Numbered from the stretch's first letter, positions 21,317 through 34,944 are shown. The stretch: 64,000 nt of DNA from Canna indica (GCA_034359265.1 CP136896.1:34400001-34464000), one strand, 5' to 3'. Notes: generated from the letters alone by a model not told the origin. Made by a program: numbers and translations.

Positions 21317-24300
21317 CAAGCAAAGATGGTGGACATGTGACATTCGAAGACAATGCCAAAGGTAAGATTATTGGCATTGGTGATATAGGTATACTCCCCT
21401 ACCCATGCATTAAAAATTTCTTACTAGTTGATGGGTTAAAGCATAATTTGATTAGCATATCTCAATTGTGTGACAATGGATATGTAATCATTTTTGAAGC
21501 ATCTAAATGCATCATTAGAAGTGCACCATCTAATGACATTGTGCTTATTGGAAACAGGCAAGAAAATATTTACACATTAGTTTTAAATGTTTTGCCTAAT
21601 CCCCATGTTAGATACTTGGTTGCCATGGAAAATGATTCTTGGTTGTGGCATAGAAGGCTAGGACATGCTAGCATGAGCTTCATCCAAGAAATTTTTAAGA
21701 AGGACTTAGTTAAAGGATTACCTAAGATAAAATTTGAAAAAGACAAACTTTGTGATGCATGTCAACTAGGTAAACAAGTTAAGTCTTCATTTCATATCAT
21801 TAATCAAGTAAGCACATCCAGAACACTTGAACTTGTGTACATGAATCTTTTTGGTCCGTGTGATGTAGCTAGTCTAGGTGGAAAACTATATTGCTATGTG
21901 CTGGTTGATGATTTCTCGAGATTTACATGGGTTTTCTTTTTATCTAAGAAAAATGAAACTTTTGACTTCTTCAAAAAATTTGCTAGGAGAGTTACAAATG
22001 AGAAAGGAATTTTAATTTTGAAAATTAGAAGTGATAATGGAGGAGAATTCAAAAATGAAAAGTTTTCCAAAATTTATGATGAATTGGGTATTGAGCATAC
22101 CTTTTCTTCCCTTAGGACCCCTCAACAAAATGAGGTGGTTGAGAGAAAGAATAGAACCTTACAAGAGATGGCTAGGACCTGGCTTTGTGAAAATAATTTG
22201 TCCAAGTACTTCTGGGCCGAAGCCATAAATACCTCTTGTTATGTGCTTAATCGTATTTTATTGAGACCTAAAATCAAGAAAATACCTTTTGAGCTTTGGA
22301 ATGATAAAATCCCAAGTGTGGGATATTTTCATGTTTTTGGATGTAAATACTTTATCTTAAACACTAAGGAGCATTTAGGAAAATTTTATTCTAAATCCGA
22401 TGAAGGTATTTTCCTAGGTTACTCCAATAGTTCTAAGGCATATATAGTCTATAATCATAGAACTATTATTGTTGAAGAATCTATGCATGTTATATTTGAT
22501 GAAACTAATGATTCTTCTAGAAATGTTAAGATTGTGAATGTATGTGAGGAACTTGAGGAACTCACATTTCATGACAAAGAGGTTGAGGATGAAAACAATG
22601 AGAAAACTCAACATGAAGAACCCTTATCCTCAACTCTACCTCAAGATGAAGAAGAAGAAGAAGAAGAAGAGGAAGCTCTACCACCTCTCCCCAAAGGGTT
22701 CCGATTGATAAGGGATCATCAAATGGATCAAGTCATTGGAGAACCATCAACGGGAGTGGTAACGCACTCTAAACTTAAGAATATTTGTCAATATGTAGCG
22801 TTCATATCTCAAGTAGAGCCAAAAAATATTAAGGAAGCAATAAAAGATGAATTTTAGGTAATAACTATGCAAGAAGAACTTAATCAATTTGTTAGGAATG
22901 AAGTATGAGACTTAGTACCTAGACCTAGCAGACAAACCATGATTGGGACTAAATGGGTGTTTAGAAACAAGTTAGATGAAGGAGGTTTAGTCAATAGAAA
23001 CAAAGCTAGGTTAGTGGCCCAAGGGTACAATCAAGAAGAAGGAATAGATTATAATGAAACTTATGCTCCTGTTGCTAGATTAGAGGCAATTCGCATGCTT
23101 TTAGCTTATGCTAGTTTTAAATGCTTTAAACTTTTTCAAATGGATGTTAAAAGTGCATTTTTAAATGGTTTTATCGATGAAGAAGTTTATGTTGAACAAC
23201 CCCCCGGATTTGAAAGTTTTGAGTTTCCAAATCATGTTTTCAAACTTAAAAAAGCTTTATATGGCTTAAAACAAGCCCCAAGGGCTTGGTATGAAAGGTT
23301 TTCCACATTTCTGATAGATCAAGGCTTTAGCATTGGAAAAGTCGATGTCTCTCTTTTTATAAAACATAATGAAAATGATATTTTACTCGTGTAAATTTAT
23401 GTTGATAATATAATATTTGGTGCTACTAATGAATTGTTTTGTGAGTGATTTGTAAAGTGTATGCAAGAAGAGGTTGAGATGAGCATGATGGGAGAACTTT
23501 CTTTCATACTTGGTCTCCAAATCAAGCAAACCAACAAAGGAATTTTCATAAATCAAGCTAAATACACAAAGAAGCTCATCAAAAGGTTTGGAATGAATGA
23601 AGCCAACATAGCTTCTACACCAATGAGCACATCCATCAAGCTTGACAAAGATGAAGATGATGTCAAAGTAGATGAAAAATGACATTGAGGTATGATTGGT
23701 AGCATTCTCTATTTAACTGCAAGTAGACCCAATATCATGTTTAGTGTTTGCGCATGTGCTAGGTTTCAATCTTGTCCTAGAATGTCTCACTTGAGTGCGG
23801 TCAAACGCATATTGAGATATTTGAAGGGCACGGTTGACTTAGGATTATGGTATCCATGTAATACATCTTTTGATTTAATTAGTTTTTTAGATGCCAATTT
23901 TTCCGGGTGTAAAGTAGATCGAAAAAGCACTAGTGGGTGTTGTCAATTCCTAGGGATGAGTTTTGTTTCTTGGTTTTCAAAGAAACAAAACTCGGTTGCA
24001 CTTTCAACTACCGAAGCCGAATACATCGCTGCAGCTAGTTGTTGTGCACAAGCCCTTTGGATGAAACAAACCCTTTTAGATTATGGACTTAGTTATTCAT
24101 GTATACCTATACATTGTGATAATACTAGTACAATCAATCTAACAAAAAATCCAGTTTTACACTCTAGGACCAAGCACATTGATCTAAGTCATCATTTTCT
24201 TAAGGATAATGTAGCCAAGGGAAATATATCCGTGGAATTCGTGTCCACCAACAAACAAATTACGGATATATTCACAAAACCCTTAGGTGAAGAAAGCTTT

Positions 24301-24348
24301 ACAAACTTAAGAATGCAATTAGAAATTTGTGCTTTTCCTAATGGTTAA
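21259..24348 (+). pseudogene. Sirevirus pol, element B
   Basis: Protease DSGCSKYMTGD, with VTFEDNAKGKIIGIG. Integrase: zinc-binding WHRRLGHASM and CDACQLGKQ, core LVYMNLFGPCD with Asn where the first catalytic Asp belongs, IRSDNGGEF, and QQNEVVERKNRTLQE. An acidic Glu/Asp linker follows (near 22560-22680). Stops lie at 22855, 22906 (Trp codons turned to stops) and 23392 (a Gln codon). Reverse transcriptase: [31 protein letters not shown]. Its catalytic motif reads YVDN rather than YVDD near 23400. RNase H: ILYLTASRPNIMFSVC, ANFSGCKVDRKSTSGCCQFLG, LSTTEAEYIAAASC, NPVLHSRTKHIDLSHHFL. Loss of two catalytic Asp residues and several stops make it inactive. Confidence 0.9.
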
Positions 24349-24585
24349 AAATAAAAAAATTATACATGTATTTTGAAAAAAATTGCATTTCATATGATAT
24401 CATCACACTTATGTATTGCCTTGTAATGAGGCTTTGCGATTTATTGATGTTTGCCTTCTATAGGTTTACATTGATAGGAAATACTACAGTGGTAGATGAT
24501 GCTCAATTTTATGGTTTTCTTGGTTTTAATGATGGAACTCATTAATAGTGCCTTAGTTATTGCCCTTTTCGATTGATGTCAAAAG

Positions 24586-24791
24586 GGGGAGAAAAAGTAA
24601 AGGTCACATTTGTTTTATGATGCATATAGATAGGGGGAGTTACAAGCATAATATGCATATTGATAGGGGGAGTATATGTTAAGTTGTGAATTAAGTTGTG
24701 TATGCCTTAACTCAAACACACAAATGATACTTAGAGTCTTCTTTTATATAAAATTTCATGTTGTGTTTGTCATCATCAAAAAGGGGGAATT
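24586..24791 (+). promoter_or_regulatory. Multiple polypurine tracts before 3' LTR of element B
   Basis: AGGGGGAG-type tracts occur near 24583, 24631 and 24664, with a final AAAAAGGGGGAATT abutting the 3' LTR. Several such tracts are characteristic of Sireviruses; they prime plus-strand DNA synthesis. Confidence 0.85.
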
Positions 24792-26144
24792 TGTTGGCTT
24801 AAGGGTTCTCCCTAGGCTTCGATCTCTATTTTGATGATAAAAAACAAGTATTTAATATATGTGTGTGAAGTTTTGAGTTCAGATTAAGGTTGCGATAAGC
24901 ACGCGAACTTCGCTCAGAGAATCGCAAAAATCGTCAAGAAATGCTCAGATGTAGATTAAGTACATTCTTTGTAATATATCCATAGGATCTCATCCTAAGC
25001 CTATTTGTAAAGTTATCCAAGTCAAAATTTGGTAACAAAACCCATGAAAAAGCGTGTAACAAAGCAAATGTAAAAATCAGCCTCAGCCTAGGTTCGATCG
25101 ACCGGTCGATCGACCAAACAAGGTAGAAAATCAGAAGTAGCCACTTCGATCGACTGGTCGATCGACCGAACAAGGCCGAATTCTAGCGGTGGCTACTTCG
25201 GTCGACCGATCGGTCGACCGATCAAAGCCAAAATCTAGTAGTGTCTACTCGACCGATCGGTCGACCGGACAGCTGAGGAGTTAAAATGCGATAAAGTCGG
25301 TTGACCATCCAGTCGACCGAACAGAGCGATAGAAGGCCAGAATGCCAGCAGTCGCTGGGCGGTCGATCAGTCGATCGGTCGGTCGACCGATGATCGATCG
25401 GCAAGCGACTAGTCGGCGCCCAACGGGCAAAAAAATGCCCGTTGAAGAGCCGTTCCGTGGGAGGGATTATAAATACTCCTCACCAACCTTCATTAACTCT
25501 TCTTAACCATTGAGACAAGCTTTCAAAGTGTGATTTATGCCTTCTAAGCTTGATTTGCTCGTGCTTGCTTCTCCGATCGTTGACTTATCTCAAGCGCTCA
25601 TCTTCCCTCAACTCTGGCTTCGATTCGATCTCAACGTCTTGTGGAGTTGAAGGCATTGAAGGCTTGGAAAAGTGCTCTTAGCCTTGGTTTACTCTTTAGC
25701 TCTTTTCATTGTAATTTTAATTGTTATTCGAACTTGATTTTCATTGATTAGCTTGCTATGTGTGCTAGTGTAAACACTTAGGGTTTACTTTATAGAATTG
25801 TGTTTTGCCTACGTGAATAGGTTTGAGGAGTTCTCAAAGGGTTGAGAACCGAGTCCTCGGTTGTATTCAAAGGGAAACATAAAGTCTATAAATGATTTAG
25901 TTTGAAATCGTTAGTGTGGAGCCAAGGTAGTGGAGTAGGCGGTTGGCCGAACCACTATACTTTCTTGTGTTTGCATTGCTTTGTGTGCTTGCTTATAATT
26001 GTGTTTCGTACTCGCTAACGAACATCACTCAGTTGCACTTACGTTTGGTTGAAATTGGAATTGATTCAAAAAGAAATTAAAGTAGAAAGAAAAAGTAACC
26101 CAATACTATTCAACCCTCCTTCTAGTGTGGGCTTTCACTTAACA
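24792..26144 (+). repeat. 3' LTR of Sirevirus element B
   Basis: 1353 bp, same ends as 18014-19354, TATAAATA at 25468-25475, palindrome array about 25095-25410. Confidence 0.93.
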
Positions 26145-26149
26145 ACAGG

Positions 26150-26861
26150 AACTGGAGTAGTAGTTTCAACTACTTCTGGTACAGTTGAAACTGCGGCTGT
26201 CTCTGGTATAGGAGCAGGACCACCCTTAGGTATTATACAAACAGATTTAACCAATTCTTCCTCAGTTGAAACTGGGGGTATACTGATAGAAGGACTTAGC
26301 ATTGAGTCCATTAAGACTGATTCAGTGACATGAGCAGGATCTTGTTGATGATCCTCAGGAGCAGTATCTGTAGAAGGTAGAGAAGGACTAATATTGACTG
26401 GAATTGAGTCAAGAACATTGTTAGAAATAGGAACATTAACATCATGTTTAGGACCAGTGTTCACTGGAGATGAGACTGGAATAATAACATCAAAATTGGC
26501 AGTAATAACTGGTTCACCATGAACAGAAGCCTAAGAACAGGGATAGATAGCATCACAACACTCTCCCTTAATAGACAATTTCTTCCCCTCGATCATGAAT
26601 TGAAACCCTAGGAGGGGATTTAGTGTTAGATGTCATACCTCTGCTGCTGCTCCTAAGAGGTTGATCTACTGGACGTCGGCCTAATTTCTTCCTTAACTTA
26701 TGTCTATGAGAGGTTGGAGGAGGTGAGACTTCATCATGAAGTTGCTCTGGAGGTGGTGATTCTACCTTTTCACCATGAATGGAAGAAGACATTTTCTTTG
26801 CTGCTGATGCACTAATCTTCCTCACGTAATCCTTCTTCCTTTTTCCACCAGACATCTTCAA
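26150..26861 (-). pseudogene. Sirevirus envelope-like ORF, proximal part
   Basis: The minus-strand ORF opens near 26861 with MKMSGGKRKKDYVRK, a basic N-terminus. It continues with proline/serine-rich low-complexity sequence (EKVESPPPEQLHDEVSPPP; SLPSTDTAPEDHQQDPA) to the insertion point of element B, where it should continue at 18013. A shift or stop separates 26568 from 26464. Its low complexity makes homology hard to judge; the identification rests on its position downstream of RNase H. Confidence 0.55.
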
Positions 26862-27210
26862 TTGCTCCTTTTAAGAGAAGAGAATGGCAGTCGAGAGGTC
26901 AAGAAGATTGAGACAACAACCTTCAGTTACAACAGGGGATCAGAGAAGGTAGCAGTGCCGAAAGAAATGAATTTGGGGGCGAAAACTTTGGGATTCCAAT
27001 AAGGGAGACCGCACGTGTGAGACTCCAAAAAGATGGGCAATTAATTCTAAAACTCTCGTCCATAAATGATACTTCATCAAGAGCCTTCAACAAAACAGTG
27101 ATAAGTGGAGAAATAAATGGAATAAAAATAACTGAAAACCTTTTATATTTTCCATTTTTTTCTGTAAAAGAAAAAAAAGAGTGTCAAATAACACATAATC
27201 CCATAGCAGA

Positions 27211-28026
27211 TCACAATTGCTCAAATCTCCCTCCATCCAATGCTTTTGTGAAAATGTCTGCAACTTGACTATATGTAGAAATATATTTCAGTTGTAACTC
27301 CTTTCTTTCGACCAACTCTCTGATGTAGTGAAATCGAATATCAATGTGTTTAGTGCGAGAGTGCATAACTGGATTCTTTGAGATATTTATAGCACTGATA
27401 TTATCAGAATATAAAATCATTTCCTCATGTTTGAACCCATAGTCTAACAGTATATTTCTCATCCAAATTAACTGAGTGTTGTAACTGCCTACTGCCAAAT
27501 ATTCAGCCTCTGTAGAAGAAAGAGGGATGAAATTCTATTTCTTACTCAACCAAGCCACAAGATTTGATCCAATATAAAAGCATTCACCTGTAGTACTCTT
27601 TCTGTCATCAATATTACCAACACAATCTGCATAAGTAAACCCTACTAGACAGGGATTAGATTCAATAGAATACCAAAGACCAAAGTTCAGAGTACCTATA
27701 ATATATTTCAGAATCCTTTTAACTGCCTGAAGATGAGACTCATTTGGATTTGCCTGATATCTGACACATAAACCCACACTGAAACATAGGTCAAGTCTGC
27801 TAGCTATCAAATACAAAAGACTGCCAATCATACTTCTGTAGAGACTGGGATTAACATTCTTGCCTTCTTCATCTTTGCTCAGTTTTTCATGAGTTGAGAT
27901 AGAAGTTCTAACTGCCTTAGAACTGTCCAATCCAAACTTATGAATCAGATTTCTAGCATACTTACTTTGAGAAATGAATATCCCTTCTTTAGACTGCTTT
28001 ACCTGGAGACTGAGGAAATAGTTCAT
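27211..28026 (-). pseudogene. Reverse transcriptase tail and RNase H, minus-strand Sirevirus
   Basis: The minus strand encodes the end of reverse transcriptase (NYFLSLQVKQSKEGIFISQSKYA, split here as MNYFLSLQVKQ and SQSKYARNLIHKFG) and the RNase H linker MIGSLLYLIASRLDLCFSVG. RNase H follows with VGFTYADCVGNIDDRKSTTGE, written here in part: DDRKSTTGECFYIGS, where the catalytic Asp position reads YADC. A stop at about 27530 separates SLSSTEAEY-equivalent sequence from MRNILLDYGFKHEEM, SDNISAINISKNP and MHSRTKHIDIRFHYIREL. The catalytic YVDD part is missing. It degrades the RNA strand of the hybrid in active elements. Confidence 0.85.
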
Positions 28027-28135
28027 TTCTCCACCATGCTTATCTCGAACTCAGATTTCATATCTTCCGCAAATTATTCTACATAAGATTCAAAAGTTGA
28101 GCCAAAAATAATATCATGAACATAAATTTGAGTAA

Positions 28136-28700
28136 TTACCAGTTGAGACTCCTTTCTTTTGATGAACAGGGTCTGGTATGCACTTCCTCTTTTGTAGCCT
28201 TTTGAGAGCATGAACTGGGTAAGTCTTTCATACCATGCTCTAGAATTTCGTTAAGAGTACTGCTAGAATTCATCATTCTAACTTCCTTATTTACCTTTTC
28301 AAGTTCAACAGACAATTTGGATTCTTTGTCCTCCTTATCAGCAATTTGATGGATCATGAACTTTGCTGATGGTTGCAATTTTCATGTCGAATTTTATAGG
28401 CATGGATCTCAGAACCTTTCTAACAACCTTTTCTCCTGAGAATGATTCTCCGAGGTTGGTAGCATTGTTCATAAGGTCTTTGATACGCCCATGGAAGTCT
28501 TGAATGCTTTCATCTTCTTCCATCTTTAGATTTTCAAATATAGTGTTGAGGATTTCAACTTTGGATTTCCGAAGTGTCAAGGATCCTTCATGATTGGTTT
28601 CTAAAATCTCTCAGGCTTGCTTTGCCATAGTACAAGCCGAGATAAGTTTGAATTGAGAAGGATCAACACCACTGAAGATATTATTTAGAGCCTTATTGTC
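28136..28700 (-). pseudogene. Gag remnant, minus-strand Sirevirus
   Basis: From the nested-insertion edge at 28704 inward, the minus strand encodes NKALNNIFSGVDPSQFKLIS, a stop in place of Trp (KQA, stop, EILETNHEGS), then LRKSKVEILNTIFENLKMEED, GRIKDLMNNATNLGESFSG and VVRKVLRSMPIKFDMK, classic copia capsid sequence. A charged stretch follows (MIHQIADKEDKESKLSVELEKV). The join straight into reverse transcriptase sequence (about 28030-28135) marks a large internal deletion. The N-terminus was lost at the insertion at 28705 or by later deletion. Confidence 0.8.
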
Positions 28701-31700
28701 ATAGTGTTGGGATGGGAATAAGAAGCACAGCGGAAAAAGCGATTTAAAAAATTCAAATCATCCTAAAAACAACAATCTACTTTAGCAATCTTTAAGGAAT
28801 TCAATTTATGAGTAGAAGGAGAAGATATACCTTAAACTACATATGGTGTGGCTGCTCCTATCCTCGTTTCAAGACGCACACGCGCACGTCCACCAATGAA
28901 AGTCCACACCAAGCACCTCGCAACAAGAGGGCAGCGAACACCGAGACTCGTTGTGGCTCAACGGAGAGACAATCTCAACCCCGAAACACACCAAGGTGAA
29001 GATGACCTTTCCACCAAGAATTGAGCACCAAAAGGGAGGAAGAGGAGATGAGAAACCCACGGAACGAGGAGGAAGATGAAGGAATACCTCACTGTCCTTT
29101 TTGGACTCCTTCAAGAAGATGAAGTAGATGACACACCCAAGAGGAAGAGACCTTCAATCGACTTCACAAAATCGGAGAAGGAAGCTTTAGATGGTCGGCC
29201 ACCCAAGGAGATGAAGATGAGTTCTTGGAGCTTTTCTCTTCAAGAAGTCTCTCAAGAACCAAGCCCTTGCTCTTCTCCAAGATCAATAACCAATTTGATT
29301 AACCCCCTTGAAGGAGGTTAGGCTATCTATTTATATGTAAGACCCAAAAAAATTCTTAATATAAAAAAATCTATTTTTGGTGCAGCGCACCGGACTGGGG
29401 GTTAGTTGGGTCGAGCCTCGGAATCGCCTCGAGTAGAAAGTATAACTTGACCTATCAAAGTATGAAGTTTAAATTGATTAAATGGTTATTTCCTTTTATA
29501 CATTAGATGTCTTATTAGAGTCGAGTTCGACTCATGCATGCGGATAGAATCGGAGCCTGAATCAGACTCGGATCGAGTCGAGTAGAGGCTAAGTCATTTA
29601 GAGGGGCAAATGGGTCATTGTGGATGAGGGAATAAAATCCCTCATCATGAGCCATGCGGCTCATCTTGGAGCTGCACACAACTTGAGCAAGAGAGAGAGA
29701 GGGGGGGGGAATCTTGGTCGGCGTCGGAGATCGTGTCATCGTCTGAAGGTTCAAGATCGCCAACGTCCACCCCTTCTTCTTCCTTAAGCAAGGTGAGTGG
29801 TTGATTTCCATGGATGATTGGGGGAGCCGAGTGGTCGAACCCCTAGGACTGCTAGGTGGAGATTTTGTCGCAAGTTTTCATCGATCTTTGGTACTTTGAT
29901 CGTCATATCGCTGTTTTATGTGTTATTGTGTCGGATCTACCATGGTTTTCTCGGATTTTGTTGGTTTAGGGGCTGTCGAGTCGAGGGAAAAAGGGAAAGA
30001 TCATGCCAAAATTTTCCCCAATTCCCTCAACGAGTTTAAACCCCTTTTTAATCGATCTTGAATCTATACTGAGTAGATGTATAGTTTGTTTATTGTAAGT
30101 GAATAATGAAACCCCTTTCCCCTTGTTCATTAACCTCAAACGCCACCGTTTCTTGATGGACTCACCGCCGAAATTCTTGTGGATCGACTGGTTGTTGATT
30201 CAACCTGTGATTTCTTTGATACCTCTTTTATTTCCGGATTGTTTGCATGGATTTGATGGTGTGGCTACAAGTTTTTCCGCCGGATTTGTGGACTGCTGCC
30301 GGCCCTTTGTGCCATAAATTTTCTTCACGAAACTAATTTGTCTTCCTCATGAATTACCGACAGAAATTCTTCATAAATTATTTATCTCTTGCTCCTCACT
30401 GCTATGACTCAATGCTTGTATGAAATATTGCCTTTACTTGGAATTAACTCAACCTTTAATGCACCGTGAGTTGGGGCTGCCACCGGCCTCCTGTGCGTGA
30501 GATGTTCTTCACAGATTGATTCATTTACCTTATGAGTCGTTGACAGAAATCTTTCATAAATTAATTCATTTTTATCCCCCATCATTATGAGTTAATTCTT
30601 GTATGAAACTATCCTCCTTCTTGATATAAATAGCCGCTCAAGCACCATGAATTGGGTTGCCGTCGGCTTCCTGTACGTGTGCTTAAATTCCTATTAGCTT
30701 TGACCTTGAGTGAACTAGGATTTGTGGGGAGACTAAGGGATTTGGTTGCTTGCCTATAAAGGTTAGGGACATATACTTTTAAGTGAAAATATATCACCTT
30801 AGGTGTGTGACCATACGGTTCATGTAGGAATCATTTTTTTTATTTTACACACATGCTGCCCTAATAAGCAATTTACTTAATTTTGGTGTAAACAAGCTGT
30901 CCCTATAGAGAATATAACATCTTTAGATATTCCTTGATGTAGGAACGTGAAGTAGAAAACTTATGGAAACTCAAAAGTAGACGAGTAGGTCTCACACCTA
31001 AGAACCATTCTGCGAACAATAGGGTGCACAGGATACGGCCGAAGCAAAAGGTTGGGCACGGGCGGACGCCCAGGATTTTAAATAAGGAAACTTTATGACA
31101 CCTTGTTTGTGTGATGAGATTGTGGTGGTTTGCTGAGAAGCATGGGTAGTCGGAATGACTAATGCTTGACTCGGTCAGTGATTGGGTCTAGAGATTGCAC
31201 CAGTGGGCCCGCTAGGTGTCAGACCCCAGTTGGGTGGGACTAACTATGTAATATCCTAGATATTTAATTTATTATTATTTTTCTATTGCGTGTGGTTGCC
31301 AGCCTAGCGGACTAGTTCGTGGTTGAGCCGAGTCGACTCATGGTCCGGAGCGAGCTTGCGAGCTCGGGTAAGAAAAATATAAATTTATGAAATTAGATTT
31401 GAGTGATTTGAATTATTTTTAATTATTGTGGCGTTTGGATAAGTATGAATTATGCCTATGTGAGTGCATTTAATTAGATACTTATGATTTAATTATGTGT
31501 TTAATCAAGCCTAAATTAATTTAATTAAGTTATCGGGTTAGCGGATTGGTCTTGGCTTAAGTGGATGCAGGTTGGGCTTATGTTAGAAGGGTTAGGGTTG
31601 ATGAGGAATTATAAAACCCCCTCCCCTAGGTTGTGGCTCCAAATTTTGGAGCCACATAATTGTGAGAGGAGAAGCCAGCCGACAGCCCAAGCTGCCAGCC

Positions 31701-32904
31701 GCCCCTCCTCTTCTTCCCTTGGAACCTCCGCCACCTGCAGGCGAGCTGCCCTCTTTCCATCTCTCTCTCTCTCTCTCTCTCTCTCCAAGCCGGCGGCTTG
31801 GAGCGAGCCGCCGCCTCATCTTCTCCTTTCTTTGGGTCGAGCCGCCGGGGTTTGGAGCCGGAATCGGAGACCGTTGATTGGAAATCCTTCTTAGATCTTT
31901 TTCCCTTTTCATGTGAGTGGTTTTATCTCTCTTATTTCGGTTTTCTTCGAATTTTCTTGAAGCCGCCTTGAGGATTCTTGATTTTGATAATGTCCTTTTG
32001 TGTTCTTGAGATTTTCTGGGTGTCTATGCCATGCTTAGATCTTAAATTTTGATCTCATATCATGGAATTTATGTTTAAGGGAAGATCTGTGATTTTTTTA
32101 ATTAAATCTTGTGAATCTTGGGTGCAAACCTCATCTTGGAGTTCTAGGTGTTCTTGATGCTAAATAATTAATTTAATTTCCTTGATTCTTGGTTTAGGGA
32201 CTCTTGATATATATGCAAGTTTTTATTGAATAAAAATTATGAGATTGTATGCATGATTGGCTTGATGACATGAATTTGTGATGTTAGAAATTTAGGAATT
32301 TAATTCTGCAAAATTCGGATTTTATTCCATGTTGTGCTAGAAATTTCAGTTTTCTGAAATTTATGTGATGTTTATCGAATCTGGGCTGATTTTTTATTTC
32401 TCTGTAATTATGTGATTAGATCTCTGATTATAGTCGTGTAACCTATCGTTTTGACCAGAAAATATAGTTTGGAAACATAGGATACACTTTGAAGAGCAGA
32501 TTCAGGGTATATACAGCACTTTTGGGCAGAATAAAACCCTAATTGAGATTATCTAGATTTTAATTCTATAATTAAAATTGGGTCTAAGGGTGAGCATAAT
32601 TTGTTATGAATCAACTTATAATGTATGCATGAAATAAAACCACACGGGTTCATGACGTTGTGGGTCTAAGGGGTAAGGGTCGGGTTTGAAGTGTTGAGAC
32701 GCTTCATAGTGAGGACACCCTTAGAATACCGTAGGAGAATCTTGACTTAGGTCTTGATAAGCCATATCCTTGGGAATGGCGGAGCGGCTCATTTAGGAGC
32801 TGGGTTACGGGCTACGCCCGGGTGGTTGGATGTCAATTCCCAACCTGCAGGATAAGTTCGGAGGGCCTTTTCCGATTATTCTGATATGTGTGCGGTTACC
32901 TTTA

Positions 32905-33100
32905 GGCATGGTAGGGATTCGACCCGATGCACCTCTTGATGGTGATGTTACCTTTGGGCATGGTAGGTCTTTGACCCGATGCACATCTGTGATGGTGATG
33001 TTGCCTTTGGGCATGGTACGGCTTCGACCTGATGCACATTTTTAGGTGATGTTGCCTTCGGGGATGGTAGGGCTTCGGCCTGATGCACCTCTTTGAAGAG
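32905..33100 (+). repeat. 52-bp minisatellite in gypsy LTR
   Basis: Almost four units start GGCATGGTA (at 32905, 32957, 33010 and, diverged, 33061) and contain GACCCGATGCAC. Confidence 0.9.
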
Positions 33101-33455
33101 ATAGATGCCGTGGGCATGGATGGCCTTCGTGCTTGGCAGCTAGTCACATTTTTGTGACGTGGTCTTTTTAGAGATAAAATTTATTTATGTTATCTATGTG
33201 TTTATTTGTGAGGGCGGATAAAGCCGCTCGCTGAGTTCTTTGAACTCACCCATTGTCATGTGATTTCTGTTTTGCAGAGCCTGACCTGTGAGGTGGGTTG
33301 GATGCACTTGGCATCGCTAGAGGGCAGAGGAGTCGTTGGATCTCATAGCAGTCCTAGTTAGGGTCGTAGTCGAGTTTTTCTTTTGGTAGTGTCATGCACT
33401 TGTATTAGCTTGTTTTGGATTGTAGCCTGAGGGCATTTATGTTATTATTTCAGGT

Positions 33456-34887
33456 TGTTGGCTTAAGGGTCTCTCTTAAGCCTCGATCTTTATTTTGATG
33501 ATAACAAACATGTATTTAATCCAAGCGTGAAGTTTTGAGTTCAGGTTGAGGTTGTGATAAGCATGCCAAGCCCGTTCAAACAAGACGAAAGAAAAGGTCG
33601 TCAAAGAAACAGAAGAAGAAAATGTCGAAGAAAGGCTCGGGCTTAGATCAAGTAGAATTCATGTGATATACCCCTAGGATAAGTGTATCCCAAGCCAAAA
33701 TTGTAAAGTTATCCAAGTTAAAACTTGGTAACTAAACCCATAAAAAAAAGGCATGTAAAAATCCATGAAGAAGTCAGCCTCAGCCTGAGTTCGGTTGACC
33801 GATCGATCGAACAAGGTAGTATTCTGCTGAGCAGCCATTCAGTCGACCGGTCGGTCGACCGAATGACGATAAAATCTGGTAGTAGCCATTCAAGGCTACG
33901 TCGATCGATGGTCGGTCGACCGACCGAGGCAAAATCTTGGCAGAATGCTTAGCGATCGACCAATCGATCGACCGGATTGGAGATAGGCTGTCGTGCGACC
34001 CTGGCTCCGGTGATTCGGTCGACCGACTGGTCGATCGAATGTGGGATCGGCACTTTTTCGTCAGCCGGTTGACCCGTCGGTCAACCGAGCTCTCTCATAT
34101 AGCCAGTGGTCGCATTGGCGGTCGATCAGTCGGTCGACCGACCGATCGACCGGCCAGCGATCGAACGGCTTCAACGACTATTTTTTTATCCGTTGAACGG
34201 GCCGTTCAAGTGAGGGGTTATAAATACCCGTCAACTAACTTCTTTACCACTTCTTAGAAGTTTTATTGAGCATTAAAAGAAGTTTCTTAAGCCTTCAAAA
34301 GAGCGAACTGCTGCGCGCGCTCTCTGTTTCAGTCGACATCTCACTTCAGCCGCTGATTCCCTGCTTCTTCAGTCTTGCTGCAATTCAAAGAGTCATCTTC
34401 TTGCAAGTTGGAGACGTGAAGGCGGTGGAAAGGAGCATTGGTTCATTTTAAATTCTTAAAGCCCTTTCCTTTGTATTTGACATTTATTGTAAACTTGTTT
34501 TCTATTTGAGATAGCTGCTAGGTGTGCTAGGAAACACTTAGGGTGACTTGATTGTGTTTTGCCTAGGTGAATAGGATTGAGGTGGTCTCAGAGTGGTGAG
34601 AAGGGTGTCATCTTTGTATTTAAAGGGAAACATGGATTCTATAAAGTAGTTGTTAGAAATCCTTGGTGAGGAGCCAAGGTAGTGAAGTAGGCAGTTGGCC
34701 GAACCACTATAACTACTCTTGTTTGCATTGCTTATTTGCTTGTCTATCATTGCTATTTATATTTGATCATATTCACCATTAAGAAACAATTGCATTAAGT
34801 GAAGTTAAAATTGAGTAAGAAGATAACATAGAAAAAGGAGATAGACACTATTCAACCCTCACTTCTAGTGTTGGATTTCACACAACA
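33456..34887 (+). repeat. 5' LTR of Sirevirus element C
   Basis: 1432 bp, TATAAATA at 34219-34226. The upstream array of GGTCGACCG-type palindromes spans about 33795-34170. Confidence 0.93.
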
Positions 34888-34889
34888 TT

Positions 34890-34901
34890 TGGTATCAGAG
34901 C
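34890..34901 (+). promoter_or_regulatory. Primer-binding site of element C
   Basis: TGGTATCAGAGC two bases after the LTR end. Confidence 0.93.
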
Positions 34902-34944
34902 AAGGTCGTAGGTCAAGATTTAACTATCTTTCCTACAAGTCAAG

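Larger units (their letters stand above)
18014..26144 (+). mobile_element. Full-length Sirevirus Ty1/copia retrotransposon (element B)
   Basis: LTRs 18014-19354 and 24792-26144 (TGTTGGCTTAAGG to CACTTAACA) are flanked by a perfect duplication ACAGG (18009-18013 and 26145-26149). It sits inside the env-like ORF of the older minus-strand element. The order is primer-binding site, gag, protease, integrase, reverse transcriptase, RNase H, with several polypurine tracts before the 3' LTR, a Sirevirus trait. Across the first 100 bases the LTRs differ at about five positions. Stops, shifts and lost catalytic residues show it cannot move by itself. Confidence 0.95.

Noticed and set aside
31565..31912. 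Overlapping GC-rich ORFs of about 105-109 codons on both strands
   Set aside because: They overlap each other, include a CT/GA microsatellite and lie in the R-like region of a gypsy LTR; composition explains them.
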